Positions 41,771 through 50,422 of a stretch of 64,000 nucleotides of DNA are shown piece by piece. Position numbers and translations under genes: made by a program. The notes below the pieces were generated by a model that was given only the letters and a program-made list of their open reading frames with translations, was not told the DNA's origin and made no database searches. Source of the stretch: Caldilineaceae bacterium. GTDB taxonomy: Bacteria > Chloroflexota > Anaerolineae > Caldilineales > Caldilineaceae. How positions within the stretch are numbered: position 1 is the first letter of the stretch; the number at the start of each line of letters is the position of its first letter. The DNA is taken from positions 1 through 64,000 of the forward strand of contig JAJEDI010000023.1 of NCBI GenBank assembly GCA_022821585.1, read 5' to 3'.

Positions 41771-43270
41771 TTACTCTTCCTCGAACTGCACGCCCAGCGC
41801 ACTGCCGCCTGAAATGAAGGCAACCGCCGTGCTCAGATTCGATTCCGCCGGAACTGCGCCCGTCGTCGGTGTAACGACAGGTACGTCTTCAGCATCTGTC
41901 GCCGTCACCAGGGGGCCATAGATCCACCCGGGCTGGCCTGCAAAGTCGATCTGCCACCACTCTCCGTCCGCACTCTTCCCGGTTATCGTGTACTCCTCGC
42001 CGGCCGTAGCGCCGCCGATACGATCGTATTCGGTCCCCGGCCCGTTGCGTACATTCAGATCTTCGCCGACCGTCGCGATAGCGTCTGCCGGTGCCTGCCC
42101 GGCTCCCGACGACCCGGGCGCAGTAACCGGGGTCTGCGCTGAAGGCGCCTCGACAGTGGGCACGTTTCCTGCATTCGTTGCCGTCACAAATGGCGCGTAA
42201 ACCCAACCCGCTTCTCCGTCAAAATCGATTTGCCACCATTCACCGTCCGCACTTTTGCCGGTGATGCCGAACTCCTCACCTTCAAATGCCCCGCCAGTTC
42301 TGGCGTAGTCCGTGCCTGGCCCCTGGCGAATGTTCATGTCGCCGTTCATGGTAGCGACCGGCCTCTGGCCTCCCGGCGCTGTTGTGTCGGTTCCTGTTGT
42401 TGGCGCCCGTGTCTCTTCCACGGAACTGCCGGCGATCGGGACATTGTCCGCATCAATGGCTGTCACAAATGGCGCGTAAATCCAACCGTCCTGACCTTCA
42501 AAGTCAATCTGCCACCAGTCTCCATCCGCATTCCTGCCGGTAATGGCGAACTCCTCGCCGGCGGTGGCTCCCCCAATCCTGTTGTATTCCTCGCCCGGTC
42601 CACTGCGGACGTTCATATCGCCGCCCACTGTTACAATCGGGATCACAGTAGGTGGCGACGTGTCTGTCGTCTCCTCCTCTGGGACGGGGGTCTCCGTCAT
42701 GGCTGCACTTACAACGGGCACCTCCTCCGCTTCGGCAGCAACGACAAAGGGCGCGTAGATCCACCCGGACTCGCCTCGAAAGTCAATCTGCCACCAGTTG
42801 CCGTCTTCATTCTTTCCGGTGATGGCAAACTCTTCGCCGGCAACGGCGTCGCCAACTACCTCGTATTCTGTGCTTGGACCACTGCGAATGTTCATCTCCC
42901 CAAGGACTGTAACCTTTGCATCACTGGTTGAGGGAGCAATCTCAGTCGGCGCCGCCTCTGTAGCAGTTATTTCAGGAGTTGGTGTGGCTGCCGCCGTTTC
43001 AGTGGGTACGGGTAGCGGCGGGTTCGTTGAAGTCGGCATCGGCGTAAACGTAACCACCGCGGGGAGAGGAACGGACGTGCTTGTCGGCCCCGGTTCAGGA
43101 GCGGGTCCCTCCCCATCACCTTGGCCGCACGCCCCGAGGAGTGCAGTGCCCACTGCCAGGACAATCAAGACTACCGTGCGCGGCAGGAAGAATGGCATGC
43201 CTTTTCCCCAAACCCTCTCCGTCAGTTGAAACGCAGTCGGGGGTCGGTCTCGCAGCTGTTCTTCACTCAT
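41771..43270 (-). CDS. Lipoprotein with four bacterial SH3 (SH3b) domains
   Basis: The protein has 499 residues. A cytoplasmic lead of about 30 residues is followed by a hydrophobic span and the lipobox LLGAC (C48), then a Pro/Thr-rich linker of about 60 residues. Four SH3b repeats of about 60 residues follow, at roughly 120-178, 215-275, 310-370 and 405-465. Each has (M/L)N(I/V)R.GPG..Y, a EEF/Y.ITG strand and WWQIDF.G..GWIY.P. They are joined by Pro/Thr/Glu linkers. SH3b domains bind peptidoglycan or surface polymers. The four repeats are highly alike, implying recent duplication. GAGAGGAG precedes the start. The kinase-like gene lies 11 bases upstream. Confidence 0.85.
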   Translation of the reverse strand: MSEEQLRDRPPTAFQLTERVWGKGMPFFLPRTVVLIVLAVGTALLGACGQGDGEGPAPEPGPTSTSVPLPAVVTFTPMPTSTNPPLPVPTETAAATPTPEITATEAAPTEIAPSTSDAKVTVLGEMNIRSGPSTEYEVVGDAVAGEEFAITGKNEDGNWWQIDFRGESGWIYAPFVVAAEAEEVPVVSAAMTETPVPEEETTDTSPPTVIPIVTVGGDMNVRSGPGEEYNRIGGATAGEEFAITGRNADGDWWQIDFEGQDGWIYAPFVTAIDADNVPIAGSSVEETRAPTTGTDTTAPGGQRPVATMNGDMNIRQGPGTDYARTGGAFEGEEFGITGKSADGEWWQIDFDGEAGWVYAPFVTATNAGNVPTVEAPSAQTPVTAPGSSGAGQAPADAIATVGEDLNVRNGPGTEYDRIGGATAGEEYTITGKSADGEWWQIDFAGQPGWIYGPLVTATDAEDVPVVTPTTGAVPAESNLSTAVAFISGGSALGVQFEEE

Positions 43271-43281
43271 AAACGCTCCTC

Positions 43282-43905
43282 TCAGTCGGGCCGGGCAGTT
43301 CGCGCCGCGTGTACAATCAATGCAACCGCAGTTGCCTCGGGGATGCGACCCGTGTCCAACATCAAGTGATAGTGCCGGCTGTTCTTCCAGTCTGCGCTGG
43401 TAAAGAATCTCTGATACCAGTTGCGGCGCTGCTCGTCTGCCAAACCGATAATGCGCTCAGCCGTGCTGATCTCAGCCATACTCCGGCGGCGTTGGATGCG
43501 GCGGGCCCTGACTTCCGGTGCCGCATAGAGATGGACATGAAGCGCGGTCGGATGATCTTCGAGGATAAGTTGCGAGCCCCGACCAATCAGCACGACATTT
43601 CCCCGTTCCGCCAGCGCCCGGATAGCGCTTGACATCCCTTCCACGTACGTCGCCTGGTCCATAGGACGGTTGCGCCGGTTCGGATCGGCCGAAAATAACG
43701 AACGCATCTCCTGGCTGACCACCCCGGCGCGCGACATCAGTTTTTCCTCAGCCTCTACGATTACTTCAACCTCCACGCCGGCCTGGCGCGCCATCTCTGC
43801 AAGTACCTCTTTATCGATGCAAGTCGAGTCCAACTCGTGGCCCACAGCCTCAGCAATGCGTGTGCCTCGCGAGCCCAGTTCACGCGAAATCGTAACGACG
43901 GTCAT
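43282..43905 (-). CDS. Cytidylate kinase-like family protein
   Basis: The protein has 207 residues from the ATG of MTVVTISREL, with GAGGAGG before it. The N-terminus TISRELGSRGTRIAEAVG is the altered P-loop of the cytidylate-kinase-like family, and VVLIGRGSQLIL and VHLYAAPEVRARRI are the other conserved strands. Members may phosphorylate nucleotides or another small molecule; the family is poorly characterised. It precedes the SH3b lipoprotein gene in a two-gene operon. Confidence 0.85.
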   Translation of the reverse strand: MTVVTISRELGSRGTRIAEAVGHELDSTCIDKEVLAEMARQAGVEVEVIVEAEEKLMSRAGVVSQEMRSLFSADPNRRNRPMDQATYVEGMSSAIRALAERGNVVLIGRGSQLILEDHPTALHVHLYAAPEVRARRIQRRRSMAEISTAERIIGLADEQRRNWYQRFFTSADWKNSRHYHLMLDTGRIPEATAVALIVHAARTARPD

Positions 43906-44156
43906 CTTTGCCTCCTCTATAGAGGTCACCTGCACTCACGCCTGGGATGCATCAACAGATCACATCCCGGAAACTGGATAATGGCAGGTCAGCCACTGCA
44001 CCTGTCTTGGGAATCCACCCGCAAGTCTGAGTCTTCGTCTTCCTGTCGGAACAACCCGCACTATTTCTGGCTAGTTTCATCCCCTGGACGGGCCCACTTG
44101 AGGTCAAAAGAGCCCAACGCCGAAGCAACTGTGCGCATATTGTCACATCCTGATGA

Positions 44157-45662
44157 CTAAATGTCGACCACCATTGGGCTATACAGCGGAGTGTCCGCGG
44201 CAACAACACGGCCATCAGGCATCTTGTAGCAGTTCCCGTGTCTTCTGGAGCCCTCACGCAAAGAGTTTCGCCGCAGCAGCTCTTCATCCCTCTCCCGCTG
44301 CGTCTCGGCGGCGTCGAAGTCCCAGGAAGTGTCAACAAGCGCCTGCAATTGCCGCCCCACCGCCTGCTCCGCCTCGGTACCGCCCACCAGTAGATTGCGC
44401 TGCTCCAGTGGATCGGCCTCCAGATCAAAGAGCAAGTGCGGCCCCATTCCCCGAAAGCGCACAAATTTGTGCTGCCCCACGCGCACAACCCGATGCTCGC
44501 TCCCCTCTCCCCAGCGTGGAAGAGGATTGTCCACGAAGACAGGATCCGCCGGCAATTCGCTTCCTGTCGTCACTGCCTCCGAAAGATCGCGCCCCTCCAG
44601 TCCGTCCGGCGCCTCGATATCCGCAAGCCCGCAAAGTGTCGGGAAAAGGTCCGCCAGGCTGACTGGCGTGTCCACGCGCGCGCCCGCACTGTCGCCCCTT
44701 CGTTGCGCGGGGGTCTGAATGATCAGTGGCACACGCGCCGCAGCCTCGTGCCACGAATTCTTCCACCACATTCCGTGCTCTCCGGCCATTTCGCCATGGT
44801 CCGATGTGTACACAATCACAGTGTTTTCAAGCAGACCGCTTCGCTCCATGAGATGGAGAAGATCGCCAAGAATCTCATCCAGATAGTCGACGCACGCGAA
44901 GTAGGCTGCCCTCGCCTTCATCATCTCCTGTTCGGAGACCTCCTCGGTCCGGAATCCTTTTGCCATGCCGACCGTCATCGCGTGAAAGGCAGTATCTCCT
45001 GTACGTCCAACCTTGGGCGGAGTAATCCCTTCCGGCCAGTATCTGTTCAGAAACCTCCCCGGCGCGGTCAGCGGAAAGTGAGGCCGGCTAAAGGATGCAC
45101 ACAGAAACCAGGCCCTGTCAGGCTCGGCCGCAGTCTGTTCTCGCAAAAACGAAACGGTCTCCCGGACGATCACCTGCTCCTGCAGGGCACTTTCCGGAAT
45201 TTCGGTGAGGCCCGCGTCGGCAGTCCGGCTTCGCATATCGAAGCCGCCCTCGCGCTTGGACAGCGGGTCCCGCTGATGTCCGGTCCCCCCCGTCAAATCG
45301 CCATAGGGTCTGCGCGCAAACCCTGCCATCTGGTTTGTGCCCCCCAGGTGCATCTTTCCGACCAGGCAGGTCGCGTAACCGGCCTCCGCAAAAACGGATG
45401 GCATCGTCGGGATCTCCGGTTTCAGGAAAGACCCATTTGCCCAGCCGCCGCTGGTCATCGGTGACCGGCCCGTCAGCAGGCAGATGCGCGACGGTGTACA
45501 CAGCGGAGACTGGCAGTAAGCACTGCTGAAATAAGCCCCGTTCTCCGCCAGGCCGTCAAGAGTGGGTGTCTGAACCGGTTCTCCTGTCGTTCCATCCAAC
45601 AGACTCAGGCAGCGGTAGCTGTGCTCATCGGAAAAGAGAAAAAGTATGTTCGGACGCGTCAT
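44157..45662 (-). CDS. Type I sulfatase
   Basis: The protein has about 501 residues from the ATG of MTRPNILF; an in-frame start 18 bases earlier is equally possible, since neither has a clear ribosome-binding site. The cysteine to be converted to formylglycine is C55 in SPLCTPSRICLLTG. Metal residues include D12 in LFSDEHS and D/H in YTSDHGEMAGEHG. It would hydrolyse sulfate esters, possibly on polysaccharides, after activation by a formylglycine-generating enzyme not present here. No signal peptide is seen, suggesting a cytoplasmic enzyme. The 220 bases behind the stop hold no gene. Confidence 0.9.
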   Translation of the reverse strand: MTRPNILFLFSDEHSYRCLSLLDGTTGEPVQTPTLDGLAENGAYFSSAYCQSPLCTPSRICLLTGRSPMTSGGWANGSFLKPEIPTMPSVFAEAGYATCLVGKMHLGGTNQMAGFARRPYGDLTGGTGHQRDPLSKREGGFDMRSRTADAGLTEIPESALQEQVIVRETVSFLREQTAAEPDRAWFLCASFSRPHFPLTAPGRFLNRYWPEGITPPKVGRTGDTAFHAMTVGMAKGFRTEEVSEQEMMKARAAYFACVDYLDEILGDLLHLMERSGLLENTVIVYTSDHGEMAGEHGMWWKNSWHEAAARVPLIIQTPAQRRGDSAGARVDTPVSLADLFPTLCGLADIEAPDGLEGRDLSEAVTTGSELPADPVFVDNPLPRWGEGSEHRVVRVGQHKFVRFRGMGPHLLFDLEADPLEQRNLLVGGTEAEQAVGRQLQALVDTSWDFDAAETQRERDEELLRRNSLREGSRRHGNCYKMPDGRVVAADTPLYSPMVVDI

Positions 45663-45850
45663 GGCAGATGTTCCCGTCATATTTCGCGTAACAAGCCCAC
45701 CTAAAGAATACGACTATGGCCCCTTGTGCGCAAGTAAACTTTTCGAGCTGGCAGTAGCAACCTGCAATGGGACCGTGCCACTGAATCCGCAGCGAATTGC
45801 GGGGTCCCGCCCGGTTGATGCAGAATCTCTACTGCGGTAGGATAGTGGAA

Positions 45851-47176
45851 ATGGAGGAGATCTGTTTCTCTACCGCCACCCAACTGATTCGTGCCATCCA
45901 CGCGCGTGAACTCTCTGCGCAGGAGGTTGTTGCCGCTTTTCAAACGCGACTCGAGACGGTCAACGCCCGCCTGAACGCCGTTACAGTGACTGCCGGGGAC
46001 GCACTCGAACAGGCCAGGCTGGCCGACGAACGGCAGGCGCAGGGCGAACAGCTTGGTCCTCTGCACGGCCTGCCCTTCACCGTAAAGGACACCTTTGAAA
46101 CCTCCGGCCTGCAGAGCCGGTTGGAAACCCGCATCCGCAAGAGACTCGTCGCCCGTACAAACGCCACTGTCGTCGACAGGATGCAGCAGGCCGGGGCAAT
46201 TCTCCTCGCCAAGACCAATTGCCCGCCCTCTGGAAGCGGAGCCGATACCGAAAACGCCATTATTGGTCAGACACGTAACCCGCACAACGCCAGCCGCTCC
46301 CCCGGCGGCAGCAGCGGCGGCGAAGCCGCTTTGATCGCTGCCGGCGGATCTCCCCTGGGTCTTGGCAGTGATACCGGCGGCGGGCTTCGCGTCCCCGCCG
46401 CCTTCTGTGGCATCACCGCCCTCAAGCCCACCCAGGGCCGCGTCCCCAACACAGGCGCATACAACCAGCCGGGTGGGCTCACCGATCAGCGCACCCAAAT
46501 CGGGCCGGCCGCCCGCCGCACCGAGGATCTCCTGCTCGCCCTGAGGACGATTTCCGGCCCGGACTATCGCGATGCCGGGGTCGTCGCCAAACCCATTTAC
46601 GATCCCCACCAGCTGCCCCTGCGCGATTTGACCATCGCCTCCTTCCCCTACGATCCCGCCTCCCTGGTAACATCTGCGGTGGCAAACGCAGTTGGCGCCT
46701 CCGGGCAGGCCCTGGCTCGCGCCGGCGTCCAGGTCGTCGAAAACCGGCCTCTCGACCTGGTCGGCGGCGCCCGCGACCTCGATCGCGGTTGGCGCCACAT
46801 GGCCGGGACCCGTGGTCAGGACGTCGTTGAGCTGCTCCACGCTTGGGACCAGTTCCGCACAAACCTGCTCCAGTTTATCCGCTACTACGATGCCATACTC
46901 TGCCCGGCTGTTCACCACACCGCGCCCGCCATCGGTACCCGCGACAACCAGCGATTCGACTACACGGTCCCCTTTAGCTTGACGGGCTATCCCGCTGCCG
47001 TTGTTCCAGTAGCTGCTGATGACCAGGGCCTCCCTGTCGCCGTACAGATAGTTTCCCATCCGTGGCGAGAGGACATCGTCTTGGCGCTGGCTGCCGTCCT
47101 GGAAGAGGAATTCCAGGACTGGCAGGACGCACCCGAAGGCCTCGTGAAACCACAGCGCCAGTCCGGCGTAGTGTAA
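45851..47176 (+). CDS. Amidase-signature protein lacking the nucleophilic serine
   Basis: The protein has 441 residues from the ATG of MEEICFST, with the weak site GTGGAA. The amidase signature is clear: K79 in LPFTVKDTF, cis-serine S155 in SPGGSSGGEAA and the GLGSDTGG loop. Where active enzymes have a serine (GGS-I/L-R), this protein has G178 (GSDTGGGLRVP). The codon is GGG. All other features are intact, so the gene is expressed as a full protein that may be inactive, bind substrate, or use a different mechanism. The C-terminus is well preserved (VPFSLTGYPAAVVP). It is followed after 29 bases by a coiled-coil protein gene. Confidence 0.8.
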   Translation: MEEICFSTATQLIRAIHARELSAQEVVAAFQTRLETVNARLNAVTVTAGDALEQARLADERQAQGEQLGPLHGLPFTVKDTFETSGLQSRLETRIRKRLVARTNATVVDRMQQAGAILLAKTNCPPSGSGADTENAIIGQTRNPHNASRSPGGSSGGEAALIAAGGSPLGLGSDTGGGLRVPAAFCGITALKPTQGRVPNTGAYNQPGGLTDQRTQIGPAARRTEDLLLALRTISGPDYRDAGVVAKPIYDPHQLPLRDLTIASFPYDPASLVTSAVANAVGASGQALARAGVQVVENRPLDLVGGARDLDRGWRHMAGTRGQDVVELLHAWDQFRTNLLQFIRYYDAILCPAVHHTAPAIGTRDNQRFDYTVPFSLTGYPAAVVPVAADDQGLPVAVQIVSHPWREDIVLALAAVLEEEFQDWQDAPEGLVKPQRQSGVV

Positions 47177-47205
47177 GCACAGGTATCTCAACTGAGGAGG
47201 CAAGG

Positions 47206-47679
47206 ATGGAAGAAGAACGCCGGGCAGAAAACGAGGATCAGAACGCCGAAGAAGAGGCCGCGAGCTTTAACAAAAGTGACGACTTGGCCGAAGAGATTCA
47301 ACAGCTGGTTGAAGCCATGGCCCGCGCCGCGCGCAACGTCTGGAGTAGTGAGCAGCGTCTTCAACTGGAAAACGATCTGCGCCGCGGACTCGGGTCGCTG
47401 GTGGGCAGCCTGGAGGAGGCGCTCGAACGATTCAGCCGCAGCGAACAGGGCCAGGAGTTTCAGGAAAGAGCAACCAGAGTGGCCGACCGGGTTCGGGAAA
47501 GTGAACTCGCCGCTGAACTGAAGGAAGGACTGACCGTCGGTCTCAGGTCCGCCGCCGATGAAGTCCGAAAATTCGCCGACAGCTTCGAAGAGGGTCAGAC
47601 GCATTCCCGCCCCGCTCAGGATATTCCCGTGGAGTCTGACAATGATGAGAGCAGCGAGGAGGTAAAGCCAGAGGATTAG
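47206..47679 (+). CDS. Small acidic coiled-coil protein, unknown function
   Basis: The protein has 157 residues, starting with ATG after TGAGGAGGCAAGG. It is very rich in Glu and Arg, without cysteine and with long amphipathic helices, e.g. LAEEIQQLVEAMARAARNVW and LRRGLGSLVGSLEEALERF. The acidic tail (SDNDESSEEVKPED) is disordered-looking. No family is recognised. Neither signal nor membrane segment is seen. Similar small helical proteins in Chloroflexota are often near stress or nucleoid genes, but no role is claimed. Confidence 0.7.
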   Translation: MEEERRAENEDQNAEEEAASFNKSDDLAEEIQQLVEAMARAARNVWSSEQRLQLENDLRRGLGSLVGSLEEALERFSRSEQGQEFQERATRVADRVRESELAAELKEGLTVGLRSAADEVRKFADSFEEGQTHSRPAQDIPVESDNDESSEEVKPED

Positions 47680-47710
47680 CAGCTGGCCCTGCGTGGAGTC
47701 CTTTGCCCTT

Positions 47711-48859
47711 TCAAGGAATTGAGAAGAATATTTTCGCTAGCTTCAAGATTCCCTGACTCCACGGCACACGGTGCGAGACGCCGCTGCTTCCCTCAAAGCT
47801 GGCCAGGTTTTCGATATACCAGACGTAGTTCCGCACGAGCGCGTCCTGGTTGCTGTACTCTGGGTCCCAGCCCAGTTGTCCCTGGGCCTTTGTTACGTCC
47901 ACGAAAGAATCAGTCGCCGCCGTCTCATACACCCACTTGTAGAGCGGCGAAATACCCAGTTTTTCCAGAAATCGTAAGGTCCAGATTGCCGGCGCGGCGG
48001 GTAGCGGAATGATGCGTTTACCATGACCCGCAAAGTCGAGAACGGCCTGATAGTCCTCCTTCATCGTCGCAAACTCGGTCGCGCCAATGTTGAATGTATC
48101 GTTGACAACCGATCCTGGGAGGGTTGCAGTCAGGAAAATCGCAGAACAAAGATCCTCCACATCCAACAGCTGATAAAGATTCCTCCCACTGCCCAGCATG
48201 GGAAAGTTTTTGCCGTCCTTCGCCCAGTCGTAAAACAGGGCGAAGACGCCGAGACGCTCGGGCCCGACAAACGATTTGGGACGGATGATGGGCACACACA
48301 TTCCCTTATCTCTGAATCCCAAACAGATTTCTTCGGCCTCAATCTTGGCTTCGCCGTAAGGGCCGACCCCGTGCAACCGGTCGTCCTCCTTCAGGGGATG
48401 GTGATCGGGAATGCCGTATACGGCCGTAGACGATATGTGGATGAACCGGTCGATTCCTGCTTCATACGCCGCCTCCAATACGTTGCGAATACCGTCCACG
48501 TCAGTCGAATGGATCTCCTCCTCGCTGTACAGTGGCAGGGCCGCCGCCGCGTGAACGACCGTGTCCACACCCTCCATCGCGGCGCGCACGGAACTCATGT
48601 CGCGTATGTCCCCGTCCAGGACCTTGACCGAGTCCCTCTCGGGATAGTCGAATGGGGCCAAGTCGAGAGAAACGACCTGAATTGCCCTCGCACGCAAGTA
48701 ACGGACAAGATTGATGCCGAGAAAGCCGGCACCCCCTGTAACCAGACACCTGCGTACCACTCTCGGTTCGTCGGACCTAATTTCTTCTGAATTTCCTTCA
48801 GTTCGAAGGAATGAGGAAGAAGAAGAGCCCGTTTCTTCCGTGTGTCCCGATCGATTCAT
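47711..48859 (-). CDS. NAD-dependent epimerase/dehydratase (extended SDR)
   Basis: The protein has 382 residues. After a hydrophilic Ser/Glu-rich extension of about 35 residues comes the Rossmann motif T41-GGAGFLG48. The active-site pair is Y168 and K172 in VGPYGEAK, with the preceding ISSTAVYG supplying the serine/threonine. It resembles nucleoside-diphosphate-sugar epimerases and sterol dehydrogenase-like SDRs. Its ATG overlaps the Nudix stop by four bases (ATGA), so the two genes are translationally coupled. The N-terminal extension falls in the coupling region; a later start would break the overlap. Confidence 0.87.
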   Translation of the reverse strand: MNRSGHTEETGSSSSSFLRTEGNSEEIRSDEPRVVRRCLVTGGAGFLGINLVRYLRARAIQVVSLDLAPFDYPERDSVKVLDGDIRDMSSVRAAMEGVDTVVHAAAALPLYSEEEIHSTDVDGIRNVLEAAYEAGIDRFIHISSTAVYGIPDHHPLKEDDRLHGVGPYGEAKIEAEEICLGFRDKGMCVPIIRPKSFVGPERLGVFALFYDWAKDGKNFPMLGSGRNLYQLLDVEDLCSAIFLTATLPGSVVNDTFNIGATEFATMKEDYQAVLDFAGHGKRIIPLPAAPAIWTLRFLEKLGISPLYKWVYETAATDSFVDVTKAQGQLGWDPEYSNQDALVRNYVWYIENLASFEGSSGVSHRVPWSQGILKLAKIFFSIP

Positions 48860-49437
48860 TTGTAGTCTTGTTCAATGTGGGAAATGTTACCAACATCTGG
48901 CTCTTGGCGCCCGTCACCTGACCACACGGGAGAAGAAGATTTCCAACTGTCCAATAGGGTTTCAGTCGATTCAAAGGCCAATTCTGAAGGGATCTCGTCG
49001 GGAAGGAACCACCCTGCGTCCTGCGCGTCGTCCGCCACAAAGGGAATATCCGGCGAACCGGACGGTTCCCCCTCAAAGGCCAGCACGATCCCTATCCGCT
49101 CTTCGTCGTAGTTGACCATAGGGAAGATTTCAATCAGCTCGCCTATCTTCACGCTTAGACCGACCTCTTCTTGCAGTTCTCGCATCAACGCTCCCTGCGG
49201 CATCTCCCCCGCATCCATGTAACCGCCCGGCAGAGACCACTTCCCCTTCGCCGGGTCCACCGCCCTTTGAATCAATAATACCCTGCTGCAGTGCTCAACC
49301 AGGGCAATGACGGCCACCTTCGGATCGTGGAACTGTACGAATCCACACGCCGAACATACGGGCCGCACCGCGTTGAACCGCACCTCTTCCACGATTGGAC
49401 CGGTACAATATGGGCAGTATCGGAACTTCCCGCTCAT
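48856..49437 (-). CDS. Nudix hydrolase with N-terminal zinc ribbon (NudC-like)
   Basis: The protein has 193 residues. A four-cysteine zinc ribbon (C8, C11, C28, C31) precedes the Nudix box GGYMDAGEMPQGALMRELQE, at residues 71-90 and continuing EVGL; it fits GX5EX7REUXEEXGU. This arrangement resembles NADH pyrophosphatase-like and ADP-ribose hydrolases of about this size. It is first in the operon with the epimerase. A TATACT -10 element lies only seven bases before the ATG and there is no Shine-Dalgarno, so a leaderless message is possible. Confidence 0.87.
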   Translation of the reverse strand: MSGKFRYCPYCTGPIVEEVRFNAVRPVCSACGFVQFHDPKVAVIALVEHCSRVLLIQRAVDPAKGKWSLPGGYMDAGEMPQGALMRELQEEVGLSVKIGELIEIFPMVNYDEERIGIVLAFEGEPSGSPDIPFVADDAQDAGWFLPDEIPSELAFESTETLLDSWKSSSPVWSGDGRQEPDVGNISHIEQDYK

Positions 49438-49442
49438 GGCTA

Positions 49443-49479
49443 CAAGTATAGCACCTGGTATGTGGAAGTGGTATACTTG
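49443..49479. promoter_or_regulatory. Symmetric divergent promoter with 8-bp inverted arms
   Basis: CAAGTATA (49443-49450) and TATACTTG (49472-49479) are perfect inverted repeats, 21 bases apart. Each arm holds a TATACT -10-like element pointing outward, one to the Nudix gene and one to the radical SAM gene. The interval would fit a dimeric regulator between the two start points. Clear -35 elements are not seen. Confidence 0.5.
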
Positions 49480-49510
49480 GGCAACATTTGAAGGTGGCGA
49501 AGCTACTCAG

Positions 49511-50386
49511 ATGAACGACTCTCAAACCTTGCTGCACGAGCGCCCCGCCCGCGGCGCCCTGACCAAAACAGGCGGGTTTCTGACCGGATTCAGCCATACG
49601 CTCCAGCCCTACATCGGTTGCCGTTTCGGTTGCAGCTACTGCTATGTTAGCCAGTCCAATGTCCATCGCTTTTACAACGGCGGTATGGAGTGGGGAAGCT
49701 ACGTCTACCCCAGGGTAGGGATCGCAGATAGGCTGGAACTGGAACTGGCAAAGATGAAAAGCCGCCAAACGCTTGAGCGGTCCGCGATCTTCATGTCGTC
49801 GTCAACCGATCCTTATCAGGGCGCGGAGCGCACCTATCAACTGACACGCAACTGTCTCTCCGTATTCGAGAAAACGCCCCCCGGCCTCTTGGTAATCCAG
49901 ACGCGTTCGCCTCTGGCAGCAAGGGATTTCGACATCATGGCGGCCCTAGGGGAACGGTGCCTCCTCAACCTCACAATCGAGACTGATCGAGAAGACGTGC
50001 GTCGTACCTTGACGCCCTACTGTCCGTCGATTCGACAGCGCCTCAGGACCGCAAGCCAGGCACGCGACCGCGGCATTGCAACACAGGTGACTGTCAGCCC
50101 ATGCCTTCCATATTCCAATGAGGACGCTTTTGGTAAGCTCTTACTCGAAGTGAGCGACCGCGTGATCGTGGACAGTTTCGTTGCCGGCGACGGCGGTGGC
50201 GGCAAGCGCACTGAGCGAACCGGCATTCCAGCGATGTATGCAGGCTCGGGTTGGGAGGACTGGCGCTCACAGGAAGCCGCTTTGACCCTGTACTGCTGGC
50301 TACGTGACCGGATCGGGGAACGGGCAGGCTGGTCTCAAGAAGGATTTACGCGCCGCGCCCGCCAAGTGACGAGCGGAGTCCACTGA
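49511..50386 (+). CDS. Radical SAM protein (SPL/SplB-like)
   Basis: The protein has 291 residues from the ATG of MNDSQTLL; upstream Met codons would run through the promoter. The [4Fe-4S]-binding motif is C37-RFG-C41-SY-C44 in IGCRFGCSYCYV, with the SSSTDPYQGAE strand and LLVIQTRSPLAARD typical of the spore-photoproduct-lyase-like/Rv2578c group. Functions in that group are mostly unknown; some repair DNA. It is expressed divergently from the Nudix gene, which may reflect linked nucleotide-damage control. It is followed after 36 bases by the ROK kinase gene. Confidence 0.85.
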   Translation: MNDSQTLLHERPARGALTKTGGFLTGFSHTLQPYIGCRFGCSYCYVSQSNVHRFYNGGMEWGSYVYPRVGIADRLELELAKMKSRQTLERSAIFMSSSTDPYQGAERTYQLTRNCLSVFEKTPPGLLVIQTRSPLAARDFDIMAALGERCLLNLTIETDREDVRRTLTPYCPSIRQRLRTASQARDRGIATQVTVSPCLPYSNEDAFGKLLLEVSDRVIVDSFVAGDGGGGKRTERTGIPAMYAGSGWEDWRSQEAALTLYCWLRDRIGERAGWSQEGFTRRARQVTSGVH

Positions 50387-50422
50387 TATTCCACCCGTTC
50401 CCAATGTGACGAGGTCATCGAC

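Noticed and set aside
45701..47203. Open frame of 500 codons on the minus strand
   Set aside because: It is antisense to the amidase-signature gene, Gly/Val-rich, without a ribosome-binding site or motif. The plus-strand gene explains the region.
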